Assembly (NCBI GenBank): GCA_964413275.1
Contig: CAYPSO010000078.1
Span: 1-21,552, forward strand
From: JAABRE01 sp964413275
GTDB lineage: Bacteria; Cyanobacteriota; Cyanobacteriia; Cyanobacteriales; JAABRE01
Length of the DNA stretch: 21,552 bases
Reading direction: 5' to 3'
Position numbers and translations under genes: made by a program. Shown here piece by piece: positions 1-8,408 of the stretch. Below the pieces are notes generated by a model that was given only the letters and a program-made list of their open reading frames with translations, ran no database searches and had not been told where the DNA came from. Numbering within the stretch: position 1 is the stretch's first letter; each line of letters begins with the position of its first letter.

Positions 1-219
1 TTAATTATTCCCAGAATTAAGATTAAAGATGGTTTCTTTAAAGTGCCTATGTCTAAAGATTTTAAAGATAAATACGGTGAAGTAAAATTACCTTTTCCTG
101 ATAGATTAATTGAGAAAAAGTTAAAAGAAGTAAGGATACATCCTAAATACAATTGTCAATTTTTTGAAAACAAATCAAATGCTAAATTACAATCAATCAA
201 AGACAAACAAGGTATTAAA
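1..219 (+). pseudogene. TnpB (IS200/IS605-type) remnant, internally deleted
   Basis: The reading frame is open from the window edge. An internal GTG at 43 is not a convincing start because in-frame codons upstream (Ile-Pro-Arg-Ile-Lys-Ile-Lys-Asp-Gly) continue the same protein. The piece KDGFFKVP...KLPFPDRL...KEVRIHPKYNCQFFE resembles the segment before the first RuvC aspartate of IS605/IS891-type TnpB. It is followed directly (about base 169) by NKSNAKLQSIKDKQGIK, which in intact TnpB lies many residues later. The stretch between, carrying the first catalytic Asp, is therefore missing. The protein cannot be an active RNA-guided nuclease. The family call is by recalled motif similarity, not alignment. 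Confidence 0.6.
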
Positions 220-543
220 AATTATGACGGTAAAGTTGCTGATTTCTTAGGAGAAAATACTTTACATATTACTAATAATATGCAGTATTCTTTTAGAGAA
301 TTATTTAACCGTTTATCATCTAAAGAACAAGAAATAGTATTATAGTTAGCTAAATTCGAGCAACCTGTTTCAAGGGAAGACTTAAGACAAAATTTAGATT
401 TATCTTCAGGGGATTTTATTAATGGATTACAATCTTTACAACAAAGATATTTAGTAACAAAAAATATAACAGAAGAAAAAATTTTGTTTAATTTAGATCC
501 AGTTTTTCAGGAATATGTTATAAATTTTCATTCAGATGATTAA
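220..543 (+). pseudogene. C-terminal remnant of an NB-ARC/STAND ATPase, interrupted by an amber codon
   Basis: In the same frame as the TnpB piece, the translation changes to a stretch (YDGKVADFLGENT, FNRLSSKEQEIVL) that matches the winged-helix region following NB-ARC domains in cyanobacterial WD40/TPR signalling ATPases. There the usual wording is like 'RLS.LEK.IMYWLA...PVS'. Here the codon expected to be Trp (TGG) is TAG at 343-345. Reading on gives LAKFEQPVSREDLRQ, then LQSLQQRYLV and FNLDPVFQEYV up to TAA at 541-543, all family-like. The P-loop and upstream part are absent and no WD40 repeats follow. It is a decayed end piece, probably left by IS-driven rearrangement. Confidence 0.6.
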
Positions 544-546
544 ATT

Positions 547-642
547 ATGGCAAAATTTTAGAAAAGCGAACATGATATAAAAGATTCAGTTGACGAAGCG
601 GACGAGAATACAGATAATTGGATTGAAAATAAATTAGATTAA
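547..642 (+). pseudogene. Small acidic reading frame interrupted by TAG
   Basis: This frame follows the NB-ARC remnant directly and in phase. It starts at ATG 547 and has TAG at codon 5 (559-561), then 26 acidic codons (SEHDIKDSVDEADEN, DNWIENKLD) to TAA. No ribosome binding site is evident and the protein is not recognised. It may be the tail of the decayed ATPase gene or a chance frame. It is listed because it repeats the amber-interruption pattern. Confidence 0.2.
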
Positions 643-663
643 TATTTTTTGTTATTTTATCAA

Positions 664-697
664 TTATTGGTTATTATCTACAAATAATAACCAATAA
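664..697. terminator. Bidirectional hairpin terminator between the NB-ARC remnant and glgP
   Basis: A perfect 13-bp inverted repeat, TTATTGGTTATTA at 664-676 and TAATAACCAATAA at 685-697, has an 8-base loop. It sits just after the glgP stop (705) on the minus strand and after the decayed plus-strand genes. The stem is AT-rich and the flanks are AT-rich rather than a clean T-tract, so strength is uncertain. Confidence 0.6.
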
Positions 698-704
698 CAG
701 TAAA

Positions 705-3215
705 TTAAACTAAACTACATTGACCATCAGGACATAAATCTTTTAATTCAATGGGAATTGATTTGGCATCCCAGATTTCTTCAGCATATTCACGAATAGC
801 TCTGTCTGAAGAAAATTTACCCATGCGAGCTACATTGAGAATAGACATTCGAGTCCAATAATCTCTATCTTGATAAGCTTTACTTACTTTTTCTTGAGCA
901 TCAATATAAGATTGATAATCGGCAAAAAGTAAATAACTATCGTCATACAAAAGTGAATCAGTTAAAGGTTTAAATAATTTGGTATCTCCTTGGGAAAAGA
1001 AACCAGAATTAATTAAATCAATTACTTCTTTAAGTTGGGGGTTATTCTGATAGTAATCCCAAGGTTTGTAACCAGAAGCTTTAGTAGCAAGCACTTCATC
1101 GGCAGTTAAACCAAATAAAAAGAAATTTTCATATCCCACTTCTTGGCGAATTTCCACATTTGCCCCATCAAGAGTACCAATAGTCAATGCCCCATTCATG
1201 GAAAATTTCATATTACCTGTACCTGAAGCTTCCTTACCTGCGGTGGAAATTTGTTCTGATAAGTCAGCCGCCGGATAAACCCTTTGCCCTAGCTTAACAT
1301 TATAGTCGGCTAAAAATACCACTTTAAGGCGATCGCCCACCACAGGATCGTTATTTACTACTTCAGCAACAGAATTAATTAATTTGATAATTAATTTAGC
1401 GATAAAATAACTAGGTGCTGCTTTGCCGCCAAAAATAAAGGTTCGAGGCGTAATATCGAGATTAGGATTATGTTTAATGCGATTATAAAGGGAAATAATG
1501 TGCAGTACATTCAAATGTTGACGTTTATATTCATGAATGCGTTTAACTTGGACATCAAATAGAGAATCAGGATTAACAATAATTCCATTTTTAGCTTTGA
1601 TATAAGCAGCTAAATCTTGCTTTACTTCCCTTTTAACTTCTCTCCATTTAGTCCTAAAATTACTATCCTCAACGAATTGCTCTAATTGTCTTAACTCGTC
1701 GAGATGTTTAATCCATTTATCGCCAATTTTACTTTCTAATAATTTACTTAAACGAGGATTACTCAATACCATCCAACGACGGGGGGTAACTCCATTGGTT
1801 TTGTTAGTAAATTTTTCCGGCCATAATTCATAAAAGTCTCTTAATACCGTATCTTTAAGCAATTCAGTATGTAACTGAGCCACCCCATTAATAGCATGAC
1901 TGCCTAAACAAGCTAAATGAGCCATACGTACATATCTATCTCCACTTTCTTCAATTAAGGATAATTTTGCTAACTTTTCACCATCTCCGGGATATTTTAT
2001 CCTTACTTGATTGAGAAAACGATGATTGAGTTCGTAAATAATTTCTAAATGTCTCGGTAAAAGTTCGCCAAATAAACTCACAGACCATTTTTCTAGAGCT
2101 TCAGGTAAAAGGGTATGATTAGTATAAGCAAAGGTTTTTTGAGTTATTTCCCAAGCATCATCCCAATCTAAATGATGTTCATCTATTAATAAACGCATTA
2201 ATTCAGCCACACTAATAGCGGGGTGAGTATCGTTAAGTTGTATGGCAAATTTATCAGGAAAATTCTTGAAATGCTGTCTTTGGGATAAGTGCATCCGAAT
2301 CATATCCTGAAGCGAGCAAGATACAAAGAAATATTGTTGCGCTAAACGCAGTTTTTTGCCCTCAAAGGGTTCATCATTAGGATAGAGGACTTTACTAATA
2401 TTTTCTGAAATGATTTTTTCATCTACTGCCCCATAATAATTACCTATGTTAAAAGCTTGAAAATCAAAGGATTGACAGGCTTCCGCTTTCCACAAACGCA
2501 GTAAATTAGCAGTGGTAACTTGATAACCTAAAACGGGAGTATCGTAGGGAATACCTTTAACGATTCTAGCAGGTATCCAACGGACTCGATAGTGACCATA
2601 ATCGTCCATGTGAGTTTCTGTATGGCCGCCAAATTTAACCACTTCAGCCGCTTCAGGGCGAGCAATTTCCCAAGGATTGCCATATTGTAGCCATTTATCG
2701 GTAATTTCTACCTGCCAACCATCCTTAATTTCTTGGTCAAAAATACCAAATTCATAACGAATACCATAGCCAATGGCGGGAATTTCCAAACTGGAAAGGG
2801 AGTCTAAATAACAAGCAGCTAAACGCCCTAAACCGCCGTTACCTAATCCGGGCTCTTCTTCTTGTTCGATTAAATCTTCTAAATTTAAACCTAATTCGCT
2901 TACTGCTCGGCGTATTCTTGCTTCTATACCCAGATTAATTAAATTATTACTTAAATGCGGCCCCATGAGAAACTCAGCCGAGAGATAGGAGACGATTTTA
3001 ACATCGGGTTGCATATAAATTTCTACGGTGTTGAGCCAGTGTTGCAGGAGGCGATCGCGTATAGTATAAGCTAAGGCCATATAATAATCGTTGATGGTGG
3101 CAATACCTGGGAATTTACCTTGAATATAAAACAAATTATCTGCGATCGCTCTTTTGAGGGTAGTTAGACTTAAGCCAGTGCGGTCATCTTCTACTTGAAT
3201 TTGTACTTGAGTCAT
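705..3215 (-). CDS. glgP: Glycogen/starch/alpha-glucan phosphorylase (GlgP)
   Basis: Releases glucose-1-phosphate from the non-reducing ends of glycogen by phosphorolysis, using pyridoxal phosphate; cytosolic. At 836 residues it has the family's full length. Motifs in order: EEEPGLGNGGLGRLAACYLDSL (about 119-140); the substrate-site loop LNDTHPAISVAELMR (327-341); NKTNGVTPRRW (471-481); VKRIHEYKRQHLN (557-569); and the PLP site GKEASGTGNMKFSMNGAL (660-677) with Schiff-base Lys670. The ATG at 3215 gives an N-terminus of normal length. Two HIP1 sites lie in the first 170 bases of the gene. The gene is divergent from the methyltransferase and near glgA, so storage-glucan breakdown and synthesis lie close together, although the two are not co-transcribed. 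All catalytic motifs are intact. Confidence 0.97.
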   Translation of the reverse strand: MTQVQIQVEDDRTGLSLTTLKRAIADNLFYIQGKFPGIATINDYYMALAYTIRDRLLQHWLNTVEIYMQPDVKIVSYLSAEFLMGPHLSNNLINLGIEARIRRAVSELGLNLEDLIEQEEEPGLGNGGLGRLAACYLDSLSSLEIPAIGYGIRYEFGIFDQEIKDGWQVEITDKWLQYGNPWEIARPEAAEVVKFGGHTETHMDDYGHYRVRWIPARIVKGIPYDTPVLGYQVTTANLLRLWKAEACQSFDFQAFNIGNYYGAVDEKIISENISKVLYPNDEPFEGKKLRLAQQYFFVSCSLQDMIRMHLSQRQHFKNFPDKFAIQLNDTHPAISVAELMRLLIDEHHLDWDDAWEITQKTFAYTNHTLLPEALEKWSVSLFGELLPRHLEIIYELNHRFLNQVRIKYPGDGEKLAKLSLIEESGDRYVRMAHLACLGSHAINGVAQLHTELLKDTVLRDFYELWPEKFTNKTNGVTPRRWMVLSNPRLSKLLESKIGDKWIKHLDELRQLEQFVEDSNFRTKWREVKREVKQDLAAYIKAKNGIIVNPDSLFDVQVKRIHEYKRQHLNVLHIISLYNRIKHNPNLDITPRTFIFGGKAAPSYFIAKLIIKLINSVAEVVNNDPVVGDRLKVVFLADYNVKLGQRVYPAADLSEQISTAGKEASGTGNMKFSMNGALTIGTLDGANVEIRQEVGYENFFLFGLTADEVLATKASGYKPWDYYQNNPQLKEVIDLINSGFFSQGDTKLFKPLTDSLLYDDSYLLFADYQSYIDAQEKVSKAYQDRDYWTRMSILNVARMGKFSSDRAIREYAEEIWDAKSIPIELKDLCPDGQCSLV

Positions 3216-3358
3216 AAATTAGTTCTCTCAATACCATACATTTTCTATCTTAAAACCTAATTTTTCCAGTAAATCAGTAATTTATCTATAATTATTGAGG
3301 CTGATCATCGATCTATAATAATCTTTATATTACAGGTGCTTTTACGAAAGACAAACAA

Positions 3359-4120
3359 ATGAAACAGTGGTATGAAGAGTTATTTGAAAATTATGCAATT
3401 AAATACGATGGTGAAAGTTTTACTCAGGGTACAATTGGAGAGTGTGATTTTATCGAAAAAGAAATCAATTATGATAAAAATATCAAAATATTGGATATAG
3501 GATGTGGTACTGGAAGACACTCAATTGAATTAGCTAAAAGAGGATATAAAGTTGTAGGAATTGATTTATCAGAATCTTCGCTCAAACGTGCAAAAGAAAA
3601 GGCGTTAGAGCAAAATTTGACAATTGATTTTCAAAAAGATGACGCAAGAAACCTATCTTTTTTTAATGAATTTGATTTAATAATTATGATTTGTGAAGGT
3701 GCATTCCCGTTGATGGAAACCGATGAAATGAATTTTCAAATTCTTCAGAATGCAGCTAATGCCTTGAAATCAAATGGAAAATTAATTTTTACTACTTTAA
3801 ACGGCTTATTCCCCCTATTTCATTCTGTTAAAGATTTTCTTAATTCAAATGTAAAAGAAGGAAATGCGGCATCCGATAATCATTCATTCGATCTAATGGC
3901 TTTTAGAGATTTTAGTACCATCCATATTGAAGATGATCTGGGAAATAAAAAGAATATTCAGTGTAATGAGAGATATTATGTGCCATCTGAAATAACATGG
4001 CTATTGAACACATTAAATTTTAAAACTATTGATATTTTTGGAGCTAAACTTGGTGCTTTTAGTCGAAATGATCGATTATCAACTGAAGATTACGAAATGT
4101 TAGTAATAGCGAAAAAGTAA
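3359..4120 (+). CDS. Class I SAM-dependent methyltransferase, substrate unknown
   Basis: A 253-residue protein with the Rossmann-type SAM-binding motif I ILDIGCGTGRHSIELAKRG (44-62) and the acidic end of strand 2 VVGIDLS (65-71), where Asp69 should contact the SAM ribose. Motif II/III positions DDARNLSF (94-101) and FDLIIMICEGAFPLM (105-119) are followed by KSNGKLIFTTLN, the post-motif III strand. The C-terminal part (EDDLGNKKNIQCNERYYVPSEI) looks like the substrate cap of small-molecule methyltransferases. The substrate cannot be named. The gene sits alone between divergent glgP and co-directional glgA. It lacks HIP1 octamers and uses mainly AGA for Arg (5 of 8), unlike glgA, which uses CGT/CGA. 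This suggests it was acquired. The spacing of about 118 bases to glgA allows read-through. Confidence 0.88.
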   Translation: MKQWYEELFENYAIKYDGESFTQGTIGECDFIEKEINYDKNIKILDIGCGTGRHSIELAKRGYKVVGIDLSESSLKRAKEKALEQNLTIDFQKDDARNLSFFNEFDLIIMICEGAFPLMETDEMNFQILQNAANALKSNGKLIFTTLNGLFPLFHSVKDFLNSNVKEGNAASDNHSFDLMAFRDFSTIHIEDDLGNKKNIQCNERYYVPSEITWLLNTLNFKTIDIFGAKLGAFSRNDRLSTEDYEMLVIAKK

Positions 4121-4238
4121 TTTTATGTGGTTCTTAGGTTTCTAATGATTCGGTCAATTATAATCTATATCCATTGTTAAAAGAGATCGCCTGTCACCTA
4201 TAATCACTCTTGATATGGTGTATCTGGATAGAAAAAAT

Positions 4239-5663
4239 ATGAAAATTTTATTTGTAGGCGCGGAAGCTGCTCCCATAGCTAAAGTAGGTGGTATGGGTGA
4301 TGTGATGGGAGCGTTGCCGAAATTTTTAAGAAAATTGGGACATGATGTACGGGTGATGATTCCTTATTACGGTTTTCTCAATGACAAAATGGAAATCCCT
4401 AAAGAGCCTGTGTGGTGGGGTTATGCCATGTTTCAAGATTTTGCCGTTTATGAAAGTATTTTACCCGGTACTGATATTCCTTTATATTTATTCGGCCATC
4501 CAGCTTTCGATCCCCGTAAGGTTTATGGGGGTGAGGATGAATATTGGCGTTTTACTTTCTTTTCCAATGGTGCAGCCGAATTTGCTTGGAATTATTGGAA
4601 ACCTGACGTAATTCACTGTCATGACTGGCATACTGGCATGATTCCTGTCTGGATGCACGAATCTCCTGATATTAGCACTGTTTTTACTATTCATAATTTA
4701 GCTTATCAAGGGCCAGGACGAGTATTTTTAGAACAAGTCACCTGGTGTCCTTGGTATATGCAGGGTGATAATGTGATGGCGGCTGCTATACAATTTGCGA
4801 ATAAGGTGACAACAGTTTCTCCTACCTATACCGAACAAATTAAAACTGCTGAATATGGAGAAAAATTGCAGGGCTTGTTATCTTGGCAAAGTGGTAAGTT
4901 ACTAGGTATTATTAATGGTATCGATCGCGAACTCTACGATCCAGCTACAGATAAATTTATTCCTAATACTTTTACTCCTGACACCACTGAAAAACGTAGA
5001 TTTAATAAAGTTGCCTTACAGGAAGAAGCAGGTTTAGAAATAAAAAAAGATGCTTTTTTGGTGGCAATGGTAACTCGTTTAGTGGAACAAAAAGGTATTG
5101 ATTTAGTTTTACAAATACTTGAACGTTTTCTATCCTATACTAATGCTCAATTAATTGTTTTGGGTACAGGCGATCGCTATTATGAAACTCAATTTTGGGA
5201 AGTTTCCTATCGTTTCCGGGGGCGAATTTCGGTACAATTACTTTACAATGATGCTTTATCCCGTCGAGTTTATGCTGGCTCTGATGCTTTCTTGATGCCT
5301 TCTAAGTTTGAACCCTGCGGTATTTCCCAAATGTTAGCCATGCGTTATGGTTCTGTTCCCATTGTACGTCGTACTGGTGGTTTAGTTGATACAGTATCTT
5401 TTTACGATCCTACTAATCAAACTGGTACGGGCTATTGTTTCGATCGTTATGAACCTTTAGATTTATATACCTGTTTAATTCGTTGTTGGGAAGGTTTCCG
5501 CCATCAAAATGAATGGAAAAAGCTACAAAAAAGGTGTATGGAACAAGATTTTGGCTGGCATAATTCTGCGATCGAATATATTAAAATCTACAAGGAAATT
5601 AAAGGAGAAAATCCTGATTTAAGTGAAGAAGAACAGAAAAAATTCTTAGCTTTAACTAAATAA
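4239..5663 (+). CDS. glgA: Glycogen synthase, GlgA2-like (GT5 family)
   Basis: Transfers glucose from ADP-glucose to the non-reducing end of glycogen. From ATG 4239 it is 474 residues, matching the usual MKILFV-AEAAP start of cyanobacterial glycogen synthases and preceded by GGATAG. An in-frame ATG at 4215 would add eight residues without a Shine-Dalgarno and is less likely. The ADP-glucose-binding KVGGM (15-19) is the KTGGL-type motif; its Lys-Val-Gly-Gly-Met form is typical of GlgA2 rather than GlgA1 paralogues. Other motifs: HCHDWHT (126-132), NGIDRELYDP (226-235), the retaining-GT signature SKFEPCGISQMLAMRYG (355-371) and RRTGGLVDT (377-385). The gene is intact and carries a HIP1 site. 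It converges on the mscS-like gene, with a palindromic repeat between them. Confidence 0.95.
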   Translation: MKILFVGAEAAPIAKVGGMGDVMGALPKFLRKLGHDVRVMIPYYGFLNDKMEIPKEPVWWGYAMFQDFAVYESILPGTDIPLYLFGHPAFDPRKVYGGEDEYWRFTFFSNGAAEFAWNYWKPDVIHCHDWHTGMIPVWMHESPDISTVFTIHNLAYQGPGRVFLEQVTWCPWYMQGDNVMAAAIQFANKVTTVSPTYTEQIKTAEYGEKLQGLLSWQSGKLLGIINGIDRELYDPATDKFIPNTFTPDTTEKRRFNKVALQEEAGLEIKKDAFLVAMVTRLVEQKGIDLVLQILERFLSYTNAQLIVLGTGDRYYETQFWEVSYRFRGRISVQLLYNDALSRRVYAGSDAFLMPSKFEPCGISQMLAMRYGSVPIVRRTGGLVDTVSFYDPTNQTGTGYCFDRYEPLDLYTCLIRCWEGFRHQNEWKKLQKRCMEQDFGWHNSAIEYIKIYKEIKGENPDLSEEEQKKFLALTK

Positions 5664-5682
5664 TTTAGCTATCATCTAATAT

Positions 5683-5746
5683 TAGGGTGCGTCAGAGAGA
5701 TATATTATTAGTCAATTTATTTATATTAAAAATCTGACGCACCCTA
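5683..5746. repeat. MITE-like palindromic repeat with 14-bp arms
   Basis: The arms TAGGGTGCGTCAGA (5683-5696) and TCTGACGCACCCTA (5733-5746) are perfect inverted copies around a 36-base AT-rich centre. If the element proper starts at GGGTGCG, both ends are bordered by TA, which fits a TA target duplication as made by IS630/Tc1-mariner transposases. The GGGTGCGTC core recalls dispersed cyanobacterial repeats. It lies between the converging ends of glgA and the mscS-like gene, where it could act as a two-way terminator. Confidence 0.75.
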
Positions 5747-5759
5747 CATATTTTCTATT

Positions 5760-7688
5760 TTAGGAAAACCTATAAAAATAATAACCATCTTCAAATTTAT
5801 GGGCATTAGTTACATGATGAATAATCTTTTTTTCTTGTAAAAATTCTCCAAAATCAAGGGCTTCTTCCTTACTCCACTTTTGATTATCCATTAACCAATC
5901 AACTGCTTCCGAACCAATAAAACAATTGGAATAATTTGTTAAACGATAACGACGATCTTTTATTTCTAAATCTTTCTTCATTTCTTCAATTATTCTCTCA
6001 ATTTCTGAGGCACTTAATCTATTTTCTATAGGTTCTAAAGATTTTAGATATGTATTAGGAACAGTAGAAAAAGAGGATATTTTTTCAATATTTTTTTTTG
6101 GTAAGTCTGTTTTTTCTTCTGAAATTTTTACCCCATTTTTCTCTAGCATTGTATTAATTAATAAGTCTAATTGGGGTGATCGCAGATGTAAATCTCTTTG
6201 GGGAAAAGGTATTTCTATTTCATAACGACGTAAGGCGGCTTCAATACGATAATTAAGATCGCTTTTGAGAATATATTGTTTTTTTGGATCTCCTGTCCAG
6301 ATTAAAAGTTCAAAATTAAGAGAACTATCACCAAATTGTTTAAACCATACTTGAGGGCGAGGTCTTAAAAGTACATCGGGATGGCTTCTAGCTGCTTCTA
6401 ATAAAGCCATTTTCAGCCTATCAACATCGCTGCCATAGGCTACCCCAACGGGAATTTTAATACGGGAAATTGGGTCATTATGAGTCCAATTAATAACTTC
6501 ATTGACTAAAAAACGAGAATTAGGCACAATAATCGAGACATGATCCAATGTTCTTATTTCTGTACTTCTTGAACCTATACGTTCAACTGTGCCGACTAAT
6601 TCACCTACATTAACAAAATCTCCTAGTTGAATAGGTCTTTCTAAGGTAATAATTAAACCACTAATAAAATCATTGGCAATATTTTGTAAACCAAAACCAA
6701 TACCAACACCCAGTACACTTGCTAGTATGGTCAAAGAGCCTACATCTAAACCCCAAAGTTGCCACAAAATAATTAAACTAAAAAAAGTAATTACATATTG
6801 ACTAGCAACTCCAATTACTTCTTGTGCCCTAGCATCAACTCCAGTTTGACTTAATAAGTAAACTTTAAATAATTCTGTAATCGCCTTAGCTATAAACCAA
6901 ACTAAAATAGTAAAACCAAGTAATAAAACTAAACCAATAGCAGAATAATCACTTTTTCCTAGGGTAAAAATAGGAGAACTAAGAAAATTAATTAATTGGT
7001 AACGCAATCCACGAGCTATTGGTAAAATATCTGTAATATAATACATTACAGCTATCCATAAACCGCCCTGCATCCCTAAAATTGTGAGCTTTAATAATAA
7101 CTTTAATTGTTCTTGCCAAGGATGAAATTTGGAAAAATTTTTTTCGACTAAAAATAATATTTTTCGGTTAAGATATTTTGCTAAAAATTTAAAGAAATAA
7201 TGAAAAGTAATTGCACATAAAAAGACGCTAATAACATATAATAAAGATTGACTTAGATAAGTAGATGAGCGTTCTAATTTTGCTCTAGCAATACCAAAGG
7301 ATAGTCTTTGTTGCCAAATAATTGCTTGACTAAAAACATTTGGAGCTTCAATAACATCACTTTTAGTAACAGTAACTAAATGACGTTCATCATTTTTACT
7401 TCTAATAACTGTTTGTTGATTAGCTTGTATAATTTCTAATTCAGCAGCTTGAGGAGACTTAATTTCTTTTTCTATTGCTTTATTAATAATTGTTGCTCTT
7501 TCAGCAGCACTCAGATTTTCTAAGCCACCAATAAAAAATATTTCTCTACCATCTATAACTATGGCTGATTTGTCTGTTATGGAAGAATTTTGAGTTAAAC
7601 CGCTTAAGGGAATTAAACTTAAACTTAAGCTTAAAATAACAAGTAAGCAAAGTTTAAATATTTTTTTGATCTTTATAGCAGTTTTCAT
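5760..7688 (-). CDS. MscS-family mechanosensitive channel with C-terminal DEP domain
   Basis: A 642-residue membrane protein. A hydrophobic signal sequence (about 8-30) is followed by a soluble extracytoplasmic stretch (35-140) and several membrane segments (about 146-170, 195-220, 248-272, 295-315). The MscS pore helix and beta domain follow: ILASVLGVGIGFGLQNIAND (321-340), then FISGLIITLERPIQLGDFV, VERIGSRSTEIRT and VPNSRFLVNEVINW, with the cytoplasmic alpha/beta part to about 500. After a charged linker (505-575) comes a DEP-like domain (575-640): FIGSEAVDWLMDN, EEALDFGEFLQEKKIIHHV, FEDGYYFYRFS. MscS channels release solutes on hypo-osmotic shock. DEP domains mediate membrane or partner binding, so here one may gate or localise the channel (inference). 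The FHA gene lies 52 bases upstream on the same strand, a likely operon. Confidence 0.9.
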   Translation of the reverse strand: MKTAIKIKKIFKLCLLVILSLSLSLIPLSGLTQNSSITDKSAIVIDGREIFFIGGLENLSAAERATIINKAIEKEIKSPQAAELEIIQANQQTVIRSKNDERHLVTVTKSDVIEAPNVFSQAIIWQQRLSFGIARAKLERSSTYLSQSLLYVISVFLCAITFHYFFKFLAKYLNRKILFLVEKNFSKFHPWQEQLKLLLKLTILGMQGGLWIAVMYYITDILPIARGLRYQLINFLSSPIFTLGKSDYSAIGLVLLLGFTILVWFIAKAITELFKVYLLSQTGVDARAQEVIGVASQYVITFFSLIILWQLWGLDVGSLTILASVLGVGIGFGLQNIANDFISGLIITLERPIQLGDFVNVGELVGTVERIGSRSTEIRTLDHVSIIVPNSRFLVNEVINWTHNDPISRIKIPVGVAYGSDVDRLKMALLEAARSHPDVLLRPRPQVWFKQFGDSSLNFELLIWTGDPKKQYILKSDLNYRIEAALRRYEIEIPFPQRDLHLRSPQLDLLINTMLEKNGVKISEEKTDLPKKNIEKISSFSTVPNTYLKSLEPIENRLSASEIERIIEEMKKDLEIKDRRYRLTNYSNCFIGSEAVDWLMDNQKWSKEEALDFGEFLQEKKIIHHVTNAHKFEDGYYFYRFS

Positions 7689-7740
7689 AACTCAATTTTA
7701 ATTAATTAAATGTTTAATCATAAATTATTACTTGTACGAG

Positions 7741-8319
7741 TTATATCTTTATATTATTTTTATCCTCAATGGTACTACTATTTGGTACGGGTAAATTAGG
7801 CAAAGATGGTCGTAATTTATCTAAAATACTTTTAACTGAAAACCAAACTCCTGCGGTTAAAACAATAATTAATATCCCCCCAAAAAACCATAATAAAACA
7901 GTGTTTTTCCCTAGGGTATTAGTTGAAGTGAAAGAATGAGATAATTCTCGGTTAATATCTGTGCTATTTATTTGTTTTTCTGTGATTAAAATTGCGGTAA
8001 TTTTATAAGGACCAATTCTGAGAGTATCTTTACTAGAAAGTTGTTGACTTCCTTTAGAAATTAAACGACCATTAATGTAAGTACCATTAGAACTTTTATC
8101 CGTAATAAACATCTGTTGATCGGCTACGGTAATTAAAGCATGAAAACGAGAAACTTGTTTATGAATCAATTCTACATGGGAAACGGTATAAGACCCTAAA
8201 TTGCGAGGCATTTCTTTTACTTCTCTACCAATAGCAATAGGTGGCATTAATAATGGTTGATTTAATTCACCAGTTATGGGTTCTTCCCAAATTAATTGAA
8301 CATATAAATTTTCAGACAT
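7741..8319 (-). CDS. FHA-domain protein with one C-terminal transmembrane helix
   Basis: A 192-residue protein. The FHA (phosphothreonine-binding) domain spans about 27-112. The conserved residues are IGR (30-32), SRFHALI (57-63), and NGTYINGR (78-85), which supply the Arg, Ser/His and Asn of the phosphopeptide pocket. A polar linker (115-138) leads to a transmembrane helix at about 140-162 (VLLWFFGGILIIVLTAGVW) and a Pro/Ser-rich tail predicted outside the cytosol. It probably tethers a Ser/Thr-kinase-phosphorylated partner to the membrane. It lies directly upstream of the MscS-DEP channel, so phospho-dependent control of that channel is a reasonable but untested idea. No kinase gene is in the window. 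Confidence 0.88.
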   Translation of the reverse strand: MSENLYVQLIWEEPITGELNQPLLMPPIAIGREVKEMPRNLGSYTVSHVELIHKQVSRFHALITVADQQMFITDKSSNGTYINGRLISKGSQQLSSKDTLRIGPYKITAILITEKQINSTDINRELSHSFTSTNTLGKNTVLLWFFGGILIIVLTAGVWFSVKSILDKLRPSLPNLPVPNSSTIEDKNNIKI

Positions 8320-8348
8320 AAAAAAAGGAAATACCTAATCACAACAAA

Positions 8349-8378
8349 CGAGGTTAACTATAATTATGATTAACCTCG
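8349..8378 (-). terminator. Hairpin terminator after the small membrane peptide gene
   Basis: Inverted repeat CGAGGTTAA (8349-8357) and TTAACCTCG (8370-8378) with a 12-base loop. Read on the minus strand it follows the stop of the 37-residue gene by about 30 bases and is trailed by TTTGTTGTG. It would make the small gene mostly a separate transcript from the FHA gene. Confidence 0.55.
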
Positions 8379-8408
8379 CTTAAATAATCTTTGTTTTTTT
8401 GGAAAACT

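Noticed and set aside
4381..4694. Two small frames on either strand inside glgA
   Set aside because: Both are shadows of the strongly conserved glgA frame, with no motif or start signal of their own.
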